A stretch of 64,000 nt of DNA from Nitrospiria bacterium. Lineage in GTDB: Bacteria > Nitrospirota > UBA9217. The first letter of the stretch is position 1. Each line of letters opens with the position of its first letter. The notes beneath the pieces are model-generated. The model searched no databases, was not told the DNA's origin, and saw only the letters and a list, made by a program, of their open reading frames with translations. The stretch covers positions 1 to 64,000 of the forward strand of contig CAKKRC010000028.1 in NCBI GenBank assembly GCA_919902495.1, given 5' to 3'. Positions 16,677 through 25,654 of this stretch are shown piece by piece. The translations under genes and the position numbers were made by a program.

Positions 16677-17745
16677 GGTAGAACTTGGCGCGCGGAGCTA
16701 CGATATCCTCATCGGCGCGAAGCTGGAAAAGCTCGGCGAGGAAATGGGCAAGCTCCGCTTCGGCCAGAAGACCGCCGTGGTCACGAACCCAACAGTGAAC
16801 AAACTCTACGGCCAGCGCGTGCTGAGGACGCTCACGGCGGCGGACTTCCGGGCGATGCCCGTGGAGGTCCCCGACGGCGAACAGTACAAGACCCTGGACT
16901 GGGCCAACGCCGTCTTCACCGCGCTCTTGATCAATGCCTTCGACCGCCGCTCTCCGCTCGTGGCCCTCGGCGGAGGCGTGATCGGCGACCTCACGGGATT
17001 TGCTGCCGCCTGCTACATGCGCGGCGTGCCCTTCGTCCAGGTGCCGACCACGCTCCTCGCCATGGTGGACAGCAGCGTGGGCGGCAAGACCGGCGTCAAT
17101 CATCCCCTGGGAAAGAACATGATCGGCGCGTTCTACCAGCCCCGGCTCGTGCTCATGGACCTGGACGCGCTCAAGACCCTCCCGAAGGAAGAGCTCCTTT
17201 CGGGCATGGCGGAGGTCATCAAGTACGGCGTGATCTGGGACCGCGAGCTCTTCGATTTTCTCGAAAAGAACCGGGAAAAGATCCTGAACCTTGAAGAAGG
17301 CCCGCTGGGACACATCATCCGCCGGTCCTGCGAGATCAAGGCGGACGTGGTGAGCAAGGACGAGCGCGAGGGCGGCCTCCGGGCCATCCTGAACTTCGGA
17401 CACACCGTGGGCCATGCCGTTGAGACCCTTTCTGACTATACGAGCAGACACGGCGAATCGGTCGCAATCGGCATGGTGTACGCATCGAAACTTGCCCACC
17501 GCGCAGGTCTCTGCGATGCCCGGGTCCCGGAGCGCATCGAGAACCTCATCAACGCCTATGGCCTCCCCACAAGCCTCTCCGTGATGAGACCCCGGCCGAC
17601 GGTAACGCAGTTCCTGGATATGATCCAGGTCGACAAGAAGGCCGAGGCCGGCAAGGTGCGTTTTGTCCTGCCGACAAAGATCGGCCAGGTGGCAGTCACC
17701 AGCGAATGGAGCGAGCAACAGCTTCAGGAGCTGCTCGCGGAATGA
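16663..17745 (+). CDS. aroB: 3-dehydroquinate synthase
   Basis: 360 residues. NAD-binding GGGVIGDLTGFAAACYMRG, the DSSVGGKTGVN motif, and metal-ligand His residues in NFGHTVGHAVE are all present. It closes the DAHP chain to 3-dehydroquinate, the second step of the shikimate pathway. Start overlaps aroK; no separate promoter is visible. Confidence 0.96.
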   Translation: MHVVKVELGARSYDILIGAKLEKLGEEMGKLRFGQKTAVVTNPTVNKLYGQRVLRTLTAADFRAMPVEVPDGEQYKTLDWANAVFTALLINAFDRRSPLVALGGGVIGDLTGFAAACYMRGVPFVQVPTTLLAMVDSSVGGKTGVNHPLGKNMIGAFYQPRLVLMDLDALKTLPKEELLSGMAEVIKYGVIWDRELFDFLEKNREKILNLEEGPLGHIIRRSCEIKADVVSKDEREGGLRAILNFGHTVGHAVETLSDYTSRHGESVAIGMVYASKLAHRAGLCDARVPERIENLINAYGLPTSLSVMRPRPTVTQFLDMIQVDKKAEAGKVRFVLPTKIGQVAVTSEWSEQQLQELLAE

Positions 17746-17824
17746 CCCCGCTGACGTCCCGCAGCAGCGGGGACGGCGGGATGTCGCTCTGTCCGGGTCC
17801 CGACGTGTCGGGATGCTGACGGGG
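17746..17824. other. Structured spacer with nested hairpins
   Basis: CCCCG (17746) pairs with CGGGG (17820) around two hairpins: GACGTCCCG / CGGGATGTC (17752-17785) and GTCCCGAC-GT-GTCGGGAT (17797-17814). It could be a repeat element or an RNA structure between aroB and the DUF4145 gene. Confidence 0.45.
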
Positions 17825-17855
17825 CTCCACCGCCAGCGAACTCAAGGAGGGAACC

Positions 17856-18548
17856 ATGAGCGAATATCTCTGGCATTGCCCGTACTGCAATGCCGACCAG
17901 TCCGTGACCGAGAAAGGGAGGCAGGTCGCTATAGCGGACCTCGTCCTGCCGAATGCAGACGGTCCGCGCCGCTTGGTGAGCATATTCGTTGTCTGTCCCA
18001 ATCCCCGGTGCAGACAATTCTCCCTGAGCGCTTCACTCCACACCCTGGAGATCGTGGGGAACCGCTCCTATACGGGCAAGCACCTCAAGACCTGGGCGCT
18101 GGTCCCGCCATCGCAGGCCCGCTCCTTCCCGGTCGCCCTTCCCCCGCAGATCGTTGAGGACTACCGGGAGGCCTGTCTTACCCTCGAATTGAGCCCGAAG
18201 GTCTCAGCGGCCCTGTCGCGGCGTTGCCTCTCGGAGATGCTGCGCGACTTCTGGCGCGTCCAGCCCGGCGGGCTCAACGACGAGTTCCGGCAGATCAAGG
18301 GCACAGCGGACCCGCTCACCTGGGAGGCCATCGAGTCCGTCAGGCGGAGCGGGATGATCGGAGCCCGGATGGAGAGCGAAGGCGCCGAGATCCAGGACGC
18401 CGATCCGGGCGAGGCGAAGCTGCTGATCGGGCTGATCGAGACGCTTATCCAGGACTGGTATGTCGCGCGAGACGAGCGGCGGAAACGGCTGGACAAGATT
18501 CGCCGGATCACCGGCGAGGAAACGGCGGAGAAGGGGAACGAAGCGTGA
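17856..18548 (+). CDS. DUF4145 domain protein with N-terminal zinc ribbon
   Basis: 230 residues. Residues 8-53 hold a CPYC ... CPNPRC four-cysteine ribbon. The rest matches the DUF4145 pattern: FPVALPPQIVEDYREAC, then ALSRRCLSEMLRDFW, then a vR-x-G-M segment and a closing helix. DUF4145 domains occur alone or fused to restriction and defence enzymes; the biochemical role is unknown. AAGGAGG precedes the ATG. No defence genes adjoin it here. Confidence in the domain name is moderate; the ribbon is seen directly. Confidence 0.75.
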   Translation: MSEYLWHCPYCNADQSVTEKGRQVAIADLVLPNADGPRRLVSIFVVCPNPRCRQFSLSASLHTLEIVGNRSYTGKHLKTWALVPPSQARSFPVALPPQIVEDYREACLTLELSPKVSAALSRRCLSEMLRDFWRVQPGGLNDEFRQIKGTADPLTWEAIESVRRSGMIGARMESEGAEIQDADPGEAKLLIGLIETLIQDWYVARDERRKRLDKIRRITGEETAEKGNEA

Positions 18549-18606
18549 CCGGTCCCGGCGCACGCTTCCGGCTGCAGGATGCCGGCAGGATAAAGGAGAG
18601 AAGATC

Positions 18607-19407
18607 ATGAACAACGTGCTATTGCGACATGCAGTCGTCGGCGTCATCCTGGCCGTTCTCATCGGGAGCACCGCGTTTGCGGCGCCTGCCATGAGTCCGA
18701 AGCAGTTCTGGGAAAAAGGGACCGGCTATGCGGAAAACAAGCTCTATGTCGATGCAGTGCAAGCGTTCACCCGGGCGATCAGGACGAACAAAGGAGAGAT
18801 CGCCATCGAGGACGTGGCCAGGATCTTCAACAGCCGCGGCATCGCCTACCAGGGAATGAACGAGCCGGACAAGGCCATCGACGATTTCAGCAACGCCCTT
18901 GAGCTCGACGACAAGAATCCGGAGTTCTCGTTGAACCGGGCGAATGCTTTCCTGGGCCGGAAACAGTACGAGCGGGCGCGGGATGATTTCAGCAGGGCGA
19001 TCGTGTTGGCCCCGCGCAATGCGGCGGCATATGCCGGCAGGGCGAGGGCGAACCAGGAAGCCGGCTCCCCCGACCTGGCGATAGCGGATTACCGGAAGCT
19101 TCTTGAGTTGGAGCCGCGGAACATCAGCGCTTTCTATGGCATGGGACTGGCATACAAGAGCAAACGCGAGGATGCAAAAGCGATAGAGACTTTCAATGAA
19201 CTGCTCAAGATCGATCCGCGCTACGCCGCGGCGTCCTATCAGAACGCCGGGTTGTTTGCCCGTGCCGGCAAGATCGACTCCGCCTGTGTCTGGCTGGAAG
19301 AAGCGGTCGCAAACGGATATCGCGACTGGGACACCCTGAAGAACGACGCGGATTTTGACGCCATCCGCAAGAATTCCTGCTACCGAAAGGTCCTGTCGGG
19401 GAAATAG
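18607..19407 (+). CDS. Exported TPR-repeat protein
   Basis: 266 residues. A signal peptide ends at TAFAA, followed by about five or six TPR units between residues 30 and 235. The ATG at 18607 was chosen for its AAGGAG site and because the signal peptide begins there; the in-frame extension upstream is Arg-rich and not credible. It is predicted to be periplasmic and scaffold-like. It lies 58 bases after the DUF4145 gene and just upstream of the CCA-family enzyme, but no functional link is evident. Confidence 0.8.
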   Translation: MNNVLLRHAVVGVILAVLIGSTAFAAPAMSPKQFWEKGTGYAENKLYVDAVQAFTRAIRTNKGEIAIEDVARIFNSRGIAYQGMNEPDKAIDDFSNALELDDKNPEFSLNRANAFLGRKQYERARDDFSRAIVLAPRNAAAYAGRARANQEAGSPDLAIADYRKLLELEPRNISAFYGMGLAYKSKREDAKAIETFNELLKIDPRYAAASYQNAGLFARAGKIDSACVWLEEAVANGYRDWDTLKNDADFDAIRKNSCYRKVLSGK

Positions 19408-19445
19408 CGCGGACCGCGATCGATGCGCTCGCTCCTGGATTTATC

Positions 19446-20867
19446 ATGGATATCCTCGCTTCCCCACTTCTGACAGAACTCCTCTCGTTAACCGCTCAAC
19501 CCCTCTACCTCGTCGGCGGGTCCGTCCGGGACCTGCTGATCGGCGTCCCGAACATCAAGGACGTCGATCTGCTCATGCCGTCCGGCTCGGAGGATGTCGC
19601 ACGGGCGTTCGCCGACAGGATCGGGGGAAGCTTTTTTTTTCTCGACGAGGAGCGGAAAGTCACCCGGGTGGTGAAGCATGAGGCGGGCGGGGCGGTCCAG
19701 TTCGATTTCACGAACTTCGAAGGACCGGACCTCCCTGCCGACCTCGCGAGGCGGGATTTCACCATCAATTCCATGGCCGTCGACGTGCGCGGCTTTCTGG
19801 AAACGCGTTCACTGGGCGGGATCATCGACCTCTTCGACGGCAGGGAGGACGTCCGGCAGAAGCTGATCCGGGTGGCGGACCCGAAGGTACTCGACGATGA
19901 CCCGCTCCGGCTGCTCCGCGGTGTGCGGTTCGCCGCAACGCTCGGCTTCGCTATCGAACGATCGACTGCGCGGCATATCCGGGACCGCGCGGACCTCGTC
20001 GTGAAACCATCAGCGGAGCGCATCCGGGACGAATTCTTCCAGATCCTCGCGGTGGCGGGCGCGGGTGGGCATCTCCTGCTCATGGAGTCGCTCGGCCTGC
20101 TCAGGAAGCTCCTGCCAGAACTTGAACCGCTCAAGGATTTTGCTCCCGGCAAACACCATCTCTACGACATCTTCACGCACTCCATCAAAGCGACCGAGTA
20201 TGTGGACAGCGTTCTCGAGAAATTCCCCTCGCTCAGCCCCGAACATGCAGGGACGGTCCTCGCTCATCTCGACCAGCAGCTTGAGCAGTTCGTGACCCGC
20301 AAGGCCGCACTGCGGTTCGCCTGTCTGCTGCACGATAGTGCGAAGTCCGAGACATACAGCCGCGACGAGGAGGGGGACGTCCATTTCTTCGGCCACGACA
20401 CCATCGGCGCCGACAAGGCGCTGTTCATCTGCCAGCGGTTCCGGCTGTCGAGCGACACCTCGTCGATGGTTTCCCGGCTCATCAGGCACCATATGCGGCC
20501 GCTCAATCTTTCCGCGCCCGGCGGGCCGAGCAAACGGGCGCTCTACCGTTATTGCCGTGACCTCAAGGACGCGGTGCCGGAAAGCATCGTGTTGTCCCTC
20601 GCCGACGCAAAGGCCACGTCAGAGGTCATGCCGGCGGAAGGCTTCACCGACACGCAGAAGGTCTCGGGGGAGGTCCTCGCTTACTATTACGGGAAGTTCC
20701 TCAAGACCGAGGCGAGGCCCTTCGTGACGGGGAAGGACCTGATCGCACGGGGGATGAAGTCGGGACCGAAATTCCGGGAGATACTCGATGACATAAAAGA
20801 ACGGCAGGCTGAAGGCACGCTGAAAGACCGGCAGGAAGCGCTGGAGTATCTGAAGAGCCTGACCTAA
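19446..20867 (+). CDS. CCA tRNA nucleotidyltransferase / poly(A) polymerase family protein with HD domain
   Basis: 473 residues. The head has YLVGGSVRDLLIG and the catalytic pair D-V-D in NIKDVDLLM. The family motifs RRDFTINSMAV, DDPLRLLRGVRFAATLGF and SAERIRDEFF follow. Residues about 300-400 form an HD-type domain (CLLHDSAKSETY, then HDTIGAD and RHHMRP). It probably adds or repairs the tRNA CCA end, with the HD domain removing phosphates; a poly(A) polymerase role cannot be excluded from sequence. It starts 38 bases after the TPR gene. Confidence 0.88.
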   Translation: MDILASPLLTELLSLTAQPLYLVGGSVRDLLIGVPNIKDVDLLMPSGSEDVARAFADRIGGSFFFLDEERKVTRVVKHEAGGAVQFDFTNFEGPDLPADLARRDFTINSMAVDVRGFLETRSLGGIIDLFDGREDVRQKLIRVADPKVLDDDPLRLLRGVRFAATLGFAIERSTARHIRDRADLVVKPSAERIRDEFFQILAVAGAGGHLLLMESLGLLRKLLPELEPLKDFAPGKHHLYDIFTHSIKATEYVDSVLEKFPSLSPEHAGTVLAHLDQQLEQFVTRKAALRFACLLHDSAKSETYSRDEEGDVHFFGHDTIGADKALFICQRFRLSSDTSSMVSRLIRHHMRPLNLSAPGGPSKRALYRYCRDLKDAVPESIVLSLADAKATSEVMPAEGFTDTQKVSGEVLAYYYGKFLKTEARPFVTGKDLIARGMKSGPKFREILDDIKERQAEGTLKDRQEALEYLKSLT

Positions 20868-20897
20868 CCCGGACAAGCCTGAAGCAAAAGGTCGAAC

Positions 20898-21030
20898 ACA
20901 AAAGGCGTCTCTCGCAAAGCCGCAAAGGACGCAAAGAAAATATTTAATCCTGGTTTTGAGAACAAATGATACAGTCTTTTTTTACGAGCTTAGCGCCTCG
21001 CTTAGAAGCGCCTGCTTTTGGCTGCGGTGA
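20898..21030. repeat. 9-bp-period palindromic repeat with core module
   Basis: Left arm CTCGCAAAGC-CGCAAAGGA-CGCAAAG. The right end carries CGCTTAGAAGCG followed by GCGCCTGCTTTTGGCTGCGG, the core shared with four other loci. Confidence 0.75.
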
Positions 21031-21057
21031 GTAAACTTTTTATTTTTGGGGTGTCCC

Positions 21058-21303
21058 ATGAACAGTAAGATCGAAAGACCTTATGAGGCCATGTCCATGG
21101 AGGAACTGCGGGCGGAGCTTAAGCGGCTCAAGGACAATCTGTGCGACCTGGAGGACACACACTCGTTCACGTTCGGGAAGACCACGGTCCATATCGGCGC
21201 GGAGCAGGCGCAGTCCATGCAGGAGGAGTATGAGGAGGAATGCAGTTCATACAACGAGCGGATCGCGGCTCTTGAAGTTCTCCTGCTGGCGCGGGGGCGG
21301 TAA
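21058..21303 (+). CDS. Small coiled-coil protein, unknown function
   Basis: 81 residues, highly charged, almost entirely helical with heptad-like spacing (MSMEELRAELKRLKDNLCDL, then a second helix to LEVLLLARG). GGGGTG lies upstream of the ATG. The central SFTFGKTTVHIG breaks the two helices and may be a turn. I do not recognise a family. It stands between a repeat element and a promoterless gap. Confidence 0.6.
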   Translation: MNSKIERPYEAMSMEELRAELKRLKDNLCDLEDTHSFTFGKTTVHIGAEQAQSMQEEYEEECSSYNERIAALEVLLLARGR

Positions 21304-21395
21304 AGACGCTTCTTTCCCGGGGGTCACCTTGCGTTGCGGCTTGGTTGCAAGGTCCTGCAATGATTGATTTTTTGTAACGCCCTCTCAAATTCTGC

Positions 21396-21424
21396 TTGCA
21401 CGAAGTCTAAAATTATGGTAATTA
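21396..21424 (+). promoter_or_regulatory. Promoter for the small exported protein at 21471
   Basis: TTGCAC (21396-21401), 17-base spacer, TAATTA (21419-21424). Confidence 0.5.
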
Positions 21425-21470
21425 TATCGCTCACAAGTGGTTAAAATACTCTTTCGAGGGGGATTATAGA

Positions 21471-21755
21471 ATGAAGAAGCTTTCCGTTGTTCTGGTAGTA
21501 GTGCTGTCGATCTGCCTGGTTGCCTCGCTTGCGCTTGCGGCCCATCACGTCAAGACGGGTGCAGTGAAGTCCGTTGACGCCAAGGCCGGCTCGATCGTCG
21601 TGACCGTGGACGGCAAGGACATGACGTTCAAGGCGGGCAAGGATGTTGACGTTGCCAAGTTCAAAGCAGGCGACAAGGTCGAAGTGACGACCGACAAGGA
21701 TGTCGCTACGGCGATCAAGGCCGCTGCCGCGAAGAAAGCTCCGGTAGGCTGCTAA
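21471..21755 (+). CDS. Small exported beta-rich protein
   Basis: 94 residues. A signal peptide ends near LALAAHH; the mature part is a compact beta barrel-like chain in which short strands alternate with Gly-Lys turns (SVDAKAGSIVVTVDGKDMTF, then KAGDKVEV), reminiscent of OB-fold or DUF5666-like periplasmic modules. The Cys at the C-terminus is single. Its own promoter and a strong terminator make it monocistronic, and codon use is highly biased, suggesting abundance. Function unknown. Confidence 0.75.
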   Translation: MKKLSVVLVVVLSICLVASLALAAHHVKTGAVKSVDAKAGSIVVTVDGKDMTFKAGKDVDVAKFKAGDKVEVTTDKDVATAIKAAAAKKAPVGC

Positions 21756-21769
21756 TCCCGCATCATCAA

Positions 21770-21805
21770 CAAAGGCCGCCTCATCCGAGGCGGCCTTTTC
21801 TTTTT
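21770..21805 (+). terminator. Rho-independent terminator
   Basis: AAAGGCCGCCTC-ATCC-GAGGCGGCCTTT with a T-rich tail. It may also serve the convergent patatin gene on the other strand. Confidence 0.92.
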
Positions 21806-21844
21806 CACTCCCGTCTTCTCTCCGCAGTTCATCCTGCTTTATCG

Positions 21845-24535
21845 CTAAAAATCGAATCCCGCGGAAAAATACACCATATACCGCTTGTCCTCGCCTGCCC
21901 CGAGATCGAGCCGGACAGGGCCGATGAGCGTATCAGCATGGAGACCGATGCCCGCGCCCTTCCTGAGGTCACGGGGAGAAAGGTCGTCCCGATTGTCCCA
22001 GACGTTCGCCGCTCCGCCGGAAAGAACAAGATAGAGCGCCTTCACTGCCTTCAGCTGGTATTCCGCCAACATCCAGCGATAGGCGACGGATGCGCCCAGT
22101 GCATTGACACCGACGAACTCCCGGCGGTAATAACCCGGAAGGGGGAAGCCGAGCAGGCTGTCGGCTCCGCCGATCCCGAACTGCTCATGGTACGGAAGGT
22201 CGCCGCTCCCGAAGCCGGCCGCAGCGTTGATGATCACCGTGTGCCGTTCGGCCAGCGGAAGACATCCTTCCCCGGTGAGCGCGGTCTTCCGGAAATCCCG
22301 GTTCCCACCATACGTGTGCGCGGCGGTCTCGTAGGACCCTTTGAACAGGAGCCCGGTGTGCGGAAAGGCGCTCCGGTCGCGCGTGTCGATCGTTGAGAGG
22401 AAGGCAAGGCTTCCTACGTGCGAGGTGGATTCCACGCCGGACGCTCCGAAGATGTTCACCGCGTGGTCCGATTCATAGCGGTAGCGGAGATAGGTATCGC
22501 CGAACCGGAACCATTGATAGCCGAACGCGAAATCGACGCCGGTGCGGGTCACGTCCAGTTCGCCGGTCCTGCGCTGATCGGTATAGAGGGTATAGGTCCG
22601 ATCGGAGTAAAACGCCTGCAGGGTATGAACGAAGTAGGTGTCGATGAGAACGGGTGAGCGGTAGCCCAGGGCCAGATCGGTATAGTTCCCGAACCGAGTG
22701 TTCAGGAACAGCTTGATGCCCCTGCCGGCGAGATTGTCCACAGAGAGGTCCGCGAGGCCGGTGAAGGAATCCTCGAGGTCGTACCGGATGCCGAGCAGCA
22801 GGGTCCCGCGGGGCTTTTCCTTGATCCTGAACGTGAGGATGACGCCGTCCCCCCCGCTGTCGGCGATGTCGACATTCAGCGAATCGAAGAAGTTCAGGCC
22901 ATAAAGCCGCTGGATGTCCTCCTCCAGGGTCGTGAAGTTAAGCGGCGCCCCTTCCTCCAGACGGGTCTCCCGCCGGATAAGAGAGGGTTGGGTGCGCCGC
23001 TGACCCGCGAGCCGGATGCCGTCCACTCTGCCTTCGGACAAGATGATCGAAAGCGTGGCCCCATCCTGCTCCATGCCCGCGTGCTTCACACCCACGAGAA
23101 GGTAACCCTGCTTCCGATAGCGCTCGACAACGCGCTGAAGCGCCTTGTCGACCTTGGTGACGTTGAGCGGCTGCCCCAGCTGGCCTTCGAGCTCGTCCAT
23201 GATCTCGCCCGCGGGGACCAGTTCGGCGCCGGAAATGCGTATGGCGCCGACCACGGGATGCCTGGTGGCGGTGATGACGGCGCCGTACGCCGCGCCCCGC
23301 GGCACAAGCTCCAGGGAGAGGTCCTTGAAGACGCCCAGCCGATAGATCGCGGCAAGCAGTTCCCGGAGTTCACCCTCGGTCGCACCCGCAGGCCGCAAGG
23401 CCGCGTCGAATGTTGTCCGGACCTGCGTCTGCATTGCCTCGGGAATGCCGCTCAGGGTGAGATCGGTTATCGCATAGCGGATCTCGGGCTGCAGGGCCGA
23501 TCGGCGGGCAAGAACTTCGCGGATGCGCGGGAGCGCCGCACGGGCGGCCTCTTCACCGGTCCGGATGATCCCGGCGATATTTTCGAAAGCAGCGAAGGGA
23601 TAGGCCGCCGTGTCGGGAGTGATCACGACATCGGCGAGCTCCGCTTGACGCTCGGTATCGCGTCTGACCGGGATGGAGATGGACTGGCTCATGATATCAA
23701 CGAGCGATGACAGGCGCTCCCTCGTTTCGAGCCGGGACGAAGGATCGACGGCGATCACGAGGTCCACGCCCATGGCCCGGACGACGTCGACCGGAAGGTT
23801 GTTCGACATCCCTCCGTCAACCAGGAGCCTTCCCTCGTGCTCAACCGGCTGAAAGACCACGGGGATGGCTGAGCTTGCGCGCATGGCGTCGGAGAGGATG
23901 CCGCGGCCGATGACCACGGTTGCGCCGGTCTCAATATCCGTCGCGACGGCCCGAAAGGGGATGGAAAGACGGTCGAAGTCCAGTCCGGCCTGGAACGACG
24001 AGGCCAGGGTCTTCGACCGGAGAAGGTTGGTCAGTTTTTGGCCCGCCGTCAGGCCGGAGGTGGGGAGAAAACTCGCGCCGATGAGGCTGAACTGGAGAAG
24101 ATGGCGGCTGCCCGCCTCTTTTTGCTCCTGCGTCAGGAACGCGCGGGACGGTGTGTCCGAGAACAGGTCGTTCAGGTCGTTCTCCAGGAAGATGGCCTCG
24201 ATCTCATCGGGTTGGTAACCTGCCGCCGCAAACCCTCCGACGATGGCGCCCATGCTGGTCCCCGCAATGGCATCGACCGGGATGCCTTCCTTGTAGAGGA
24301 CCTTGAGCACGCCTATGGACGCGGCGGCCTTTGCGCCTCCCCCGGCAAACGCGATCCCGATCCGGGGACGGCCCCTTCCTGCGGCGGGCATGACCGTTCT
24401 GATCGTTCCCTGCGCAACAGCTGTGGTGAGCGTGAACCGAAGCGACCGGGAAGGGGTCTGCCCGGACAGGGCGGGGTGCGGAAGAGAGAACGTCATGAAG
24501 CAACAGACGAGAAACAATGCGCTCCGCTTGAACAT
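21845..24535 (-). CDS. Patatin-like phospholipase fused to POTRA and BamA-type barrel
   Basis: 896 residues. Signal peptide (1-24), then a patatin domain with GGGAKAAASIGVL as oxyanion loop, nucleophile Ser94 in GTSMG and the catalytic Asp in VDGGMSN. Residues about 355-560 form POTRA-like repeats, and the remainder is an Omp85/BamA surface-antigen barrel ending in Phe (FSAGFDF). This is the PlpD-like type Vd autotransporter layout, with the lipase at the N-terminus. The second Gly of the usual GGGxKG loop is Ala here, otherwise catalytic motifs are intact. The divergent cytochrome gene starts about 180 bases away. Confidence 0.93.
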   Translation of the reverse strand: MFKRSALFLVCCFMTFSLPHPALSGQTPSRSLRFTLTTAVAQGTIRTVMPAAGRGRPRIGIAFAGGGAKAAASIGVLKVLYKEGIPVDAIAGTSMGAIVGGFAAAGYQPDEIEAIFLENDLNDLFSDTPSRAFLTQEQKEAGSRHLLQFSLIGASFLPTSGLTAGQKLTNLLRSKTLASSFQAGLDFDRLSIPFRAVATDIETGATVVIGRGILSDAMRASSAIPVVFQPVEHEGRLLVDGGMSNNLPVDVVRAMGVDLVIAVDPSSRLETRERLSSLVDIMSQSISIPVRRDTERQAELADVVITPDTAAYPFAAFENIAGIIRTGEEAARAALPRIREVLARRSALQPEIRYAITDLTLSGIPEAMQTQVRTTFDAALRPAGATEGELRELLAAIYRLGVFKDLSLELVPRGAAYGAVITATRHPVVGAIRISGAELVPAGEIMDELEGQLGQPLNVTKVDKALQRVVERYRKQGYLLVGVKHAGMEQDGATLSIILSEGRVDGIRLAGQRRTQPSLIRRETRLEEGAPLNFTTLEEDIQRLYGLNFFDSLNVDIADSGGDGVILTFRIKEKPRGTLLLGIRYDLEDSFTGLADLSVDNLAGRGIKLFLNTRFGNYTDLALGYRSPVLIDTYFVHTLQAFYSDRTYTLYTDQRRTGELDVTRTGVDFAFGYQWFRFGDTYLRYRYESDHAVNIFGASGVESTSHVGSLAFLSTIDTRDRSAFPHTGLLFKGSYETAAHTYGGNRDFRKTALTGEGCLPLAERHTVIINAAAGFGSGDLPYHEQFGIGGADSLLGFPLPGYYRREFVGVNALGASVAYRWMLAEYQLKAVKALYLVLSGGAANVWDNRDDLSPRDLRKGAGIGLHADTLIGPVRLDLGAGEDKRYMVYFSAGFDF

Positions 24536-24595
24536 GATACCTACTATAGCATATTGGCTGCGTCATATCCATGCTGCCCCCGCCCGTTTTTCGGC

Positions 24596-24624
24596 TTGCC
24601 TATACGGTTTATCCTGCCTATAAT
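24596..24624 (+). promoter_or_regulatory. Promoter for the triheme cytochrome
   Basis: TTGCCT (24596-24601), 17-base spacer, TATAAT (24619-24624), 90 bases before the ATG at 24713. Confidence 0.7.
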
Positions 24625-24712
24625 ACATCTCACATGCGCCGGACGGGCCAGGCGCTGTTGTCTGCGGGGTCAGGAGCGTCGAATGCATGAGCGACACAAG
24701 GGAGGAGCGCAC

Positions 24713-25042
24713 ATGAAAAAGATCTGTTCTGGTCTGGTGGGTTTGTTCCTGGCGGCATCTCCCGCCTGGGCCGTCATAGGCGGCGGCGATATTGTCTTTA
24801 AGATGGAAGGAATGGCAAGTGTGCTTTACAGCCATGACTATCATGTGAACAAGGCCAGGCTGAAATGTTCCGAATGCCACCCCTTTCTCTATAAGAACCG
24901 CGCGCAACACAATGTCGTGGGGATGGCGAGCATGCAGAAGGGGAAGTCTTGCGGGTCCTGCCATAACGGTAAGAAGGCTTTCGATGTGGCAGACAAAAAA
25001 CAGTGTGCCACGTGCCATAATAATAAGTCGCCGGAAAACTAG
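24713..25042 (+). CDS. Triheme c7-type cytochrome
   Basis: 109 residues. Signal peptide to about residue 20, then three c-type heme sites: CSECH, CGSCH and CATCH. The spacing SHDYH ... CSECH ... MQKGKSCGSCHNGKKAF ... CATCH matches the c7 triheme domain found in 'nanowire' type cytochromes, where the extra His residues are distal ligands. It is periplasmic and would shuttle electrons. GGGAGGAG lies 6 bases before the ATG. It precedes the nap island, so it may pass electrons to periplasmic acceptors, though no direct link is shown. Confidence 0.92.
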   Translation: MKKICSGLVGLFLAASPAWAVIGGGDIVFKMEGMASVLYSHDYHVNKARLKCSECHPFLYKNRAQHNVVGMASMQKGKSCGSCHNGKKAFDVADKKQCATCHNNKSPEN

Positions 25043-25097
25043 CGGTGGTACGGCCGGGCTTTGGAACATTTTAGACTTCATTACGGGAGCAGTCTCC

Positions 25098-25346
25098 ATG
25101 GTTCATCCGAAACGAAGAAAAGCCGATGCTACGGTCACCGGAGACCACTGCCAGCGGTTCGGCGCGATCGCCGTGCGCAAGGGCATTGTGTCCCTCGAGG
25201 ATGTGAAGGCCGCCGTGAACGAGCAGATCGATGACGACATCAACGGCCGCGAACACCGCCTCCTTGGGACGATCCTGTACGATAACGGCCTCATCACCGA
25301 GTACCAGATCGATATCGTGCTCCAGGAGCTTAAAAAGACCTTGTAA
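25098..25346 (+). CDS. Small MshEN/T2SSE-N-like protein
   Basis: 82 residues. The pattern FGAIAVRKGIVSLEDVKAAV followed by LLGTILYDNGLITEYQIDIV is the repeated helix-turn pattern seen in the N-terminal domains of type II secretion/pilus ATPases (MshEN), here as a free-standing unit. MshEN domains can bind c-di-GMP, but I cannot confirm the binding residues. GGGAG lies about 9 bases before the ATG. It follows the triheme cytochrome by 55 bases and is probably in the same transcript. Confidence 0.6.
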   Translation: MVHPKRRKADATVTGDHCQRFGAIAVRKGIVSLEDVKAAVNEQIDDDINGREHRLLGTILYDNGLITEYQIDIVLQELKKTL

Positions 25347-25485
25347 TGAACCTGTCCGGGTATTCGGAGTCCTTTTCCGCGCTGGCTGTTCCACGACCAC
25401 CCCTTGTGCACGTGCCGTAGCCCCTCCGATAACGAAGAACGATACCCTCTGCACCTTTCTGGAAACCTCCGGTTCCCCGTATTCC

Positions 25486-25514
25486 TTGACAGAAAACATT
25501 TTCACCGCTACACT
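25486..25514 (+). promoter_or_regulatory. Promoter for the nap operon
   Basis: TTGACA (25486-25491), 17-base spacer, TACACT (25509-25514), leaving a leader of about 130 bases before napA. Confidence 0.7.
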
Positions 25515-25564
25515 TTCAGTATGCGCGTTAAAAGCATCATCCGGAATTGGCGGTCAAGGTACGG

Positions 25565-25582
25565 GTATGATCCATGTCATAC
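25565..25582. promoter_or_regulatory. Inverted repeat GTATGA-N6-TCATAC in nap leader
   Basis: Perfect 6-6-6 dyad about 45 bases downstream of the predicted start site. It could be a repressor site for a regulator such as the ModE-like protein at 31738, but no consensus is recognised. Confidence 0.4.
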
Positions 25583-25654
25583 GTTCCCTCGTTGATCATC
25601 TAGTACACTTGCCGGGAATATTCCCTATGTCTCAGTCCACGGAAGGGGGCAGCC

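Larger units (their letters stand above)
25347..25654. other. nap control region
   Basis: 308 bases without a gene. It contains the nap promoter (25486-25514) and a perfect inverted repeat downstream of it (25565-25582). I see no clear FNR or NarL site and no recognisable Moco riboswitch. Confidence 0.5.

Noticed and set aside
21770-21805. Riboswitch or small RNA
   Set aside because: A simple perfect hairpin with T tail directly after a gene is explained as a terminator.
25520-25654. Moco riboswitch in the nap leader
   Set aside because: I cannot find the conserved paired elements of the molybdenum cofactor RNA motif; only a short dyad is seen.
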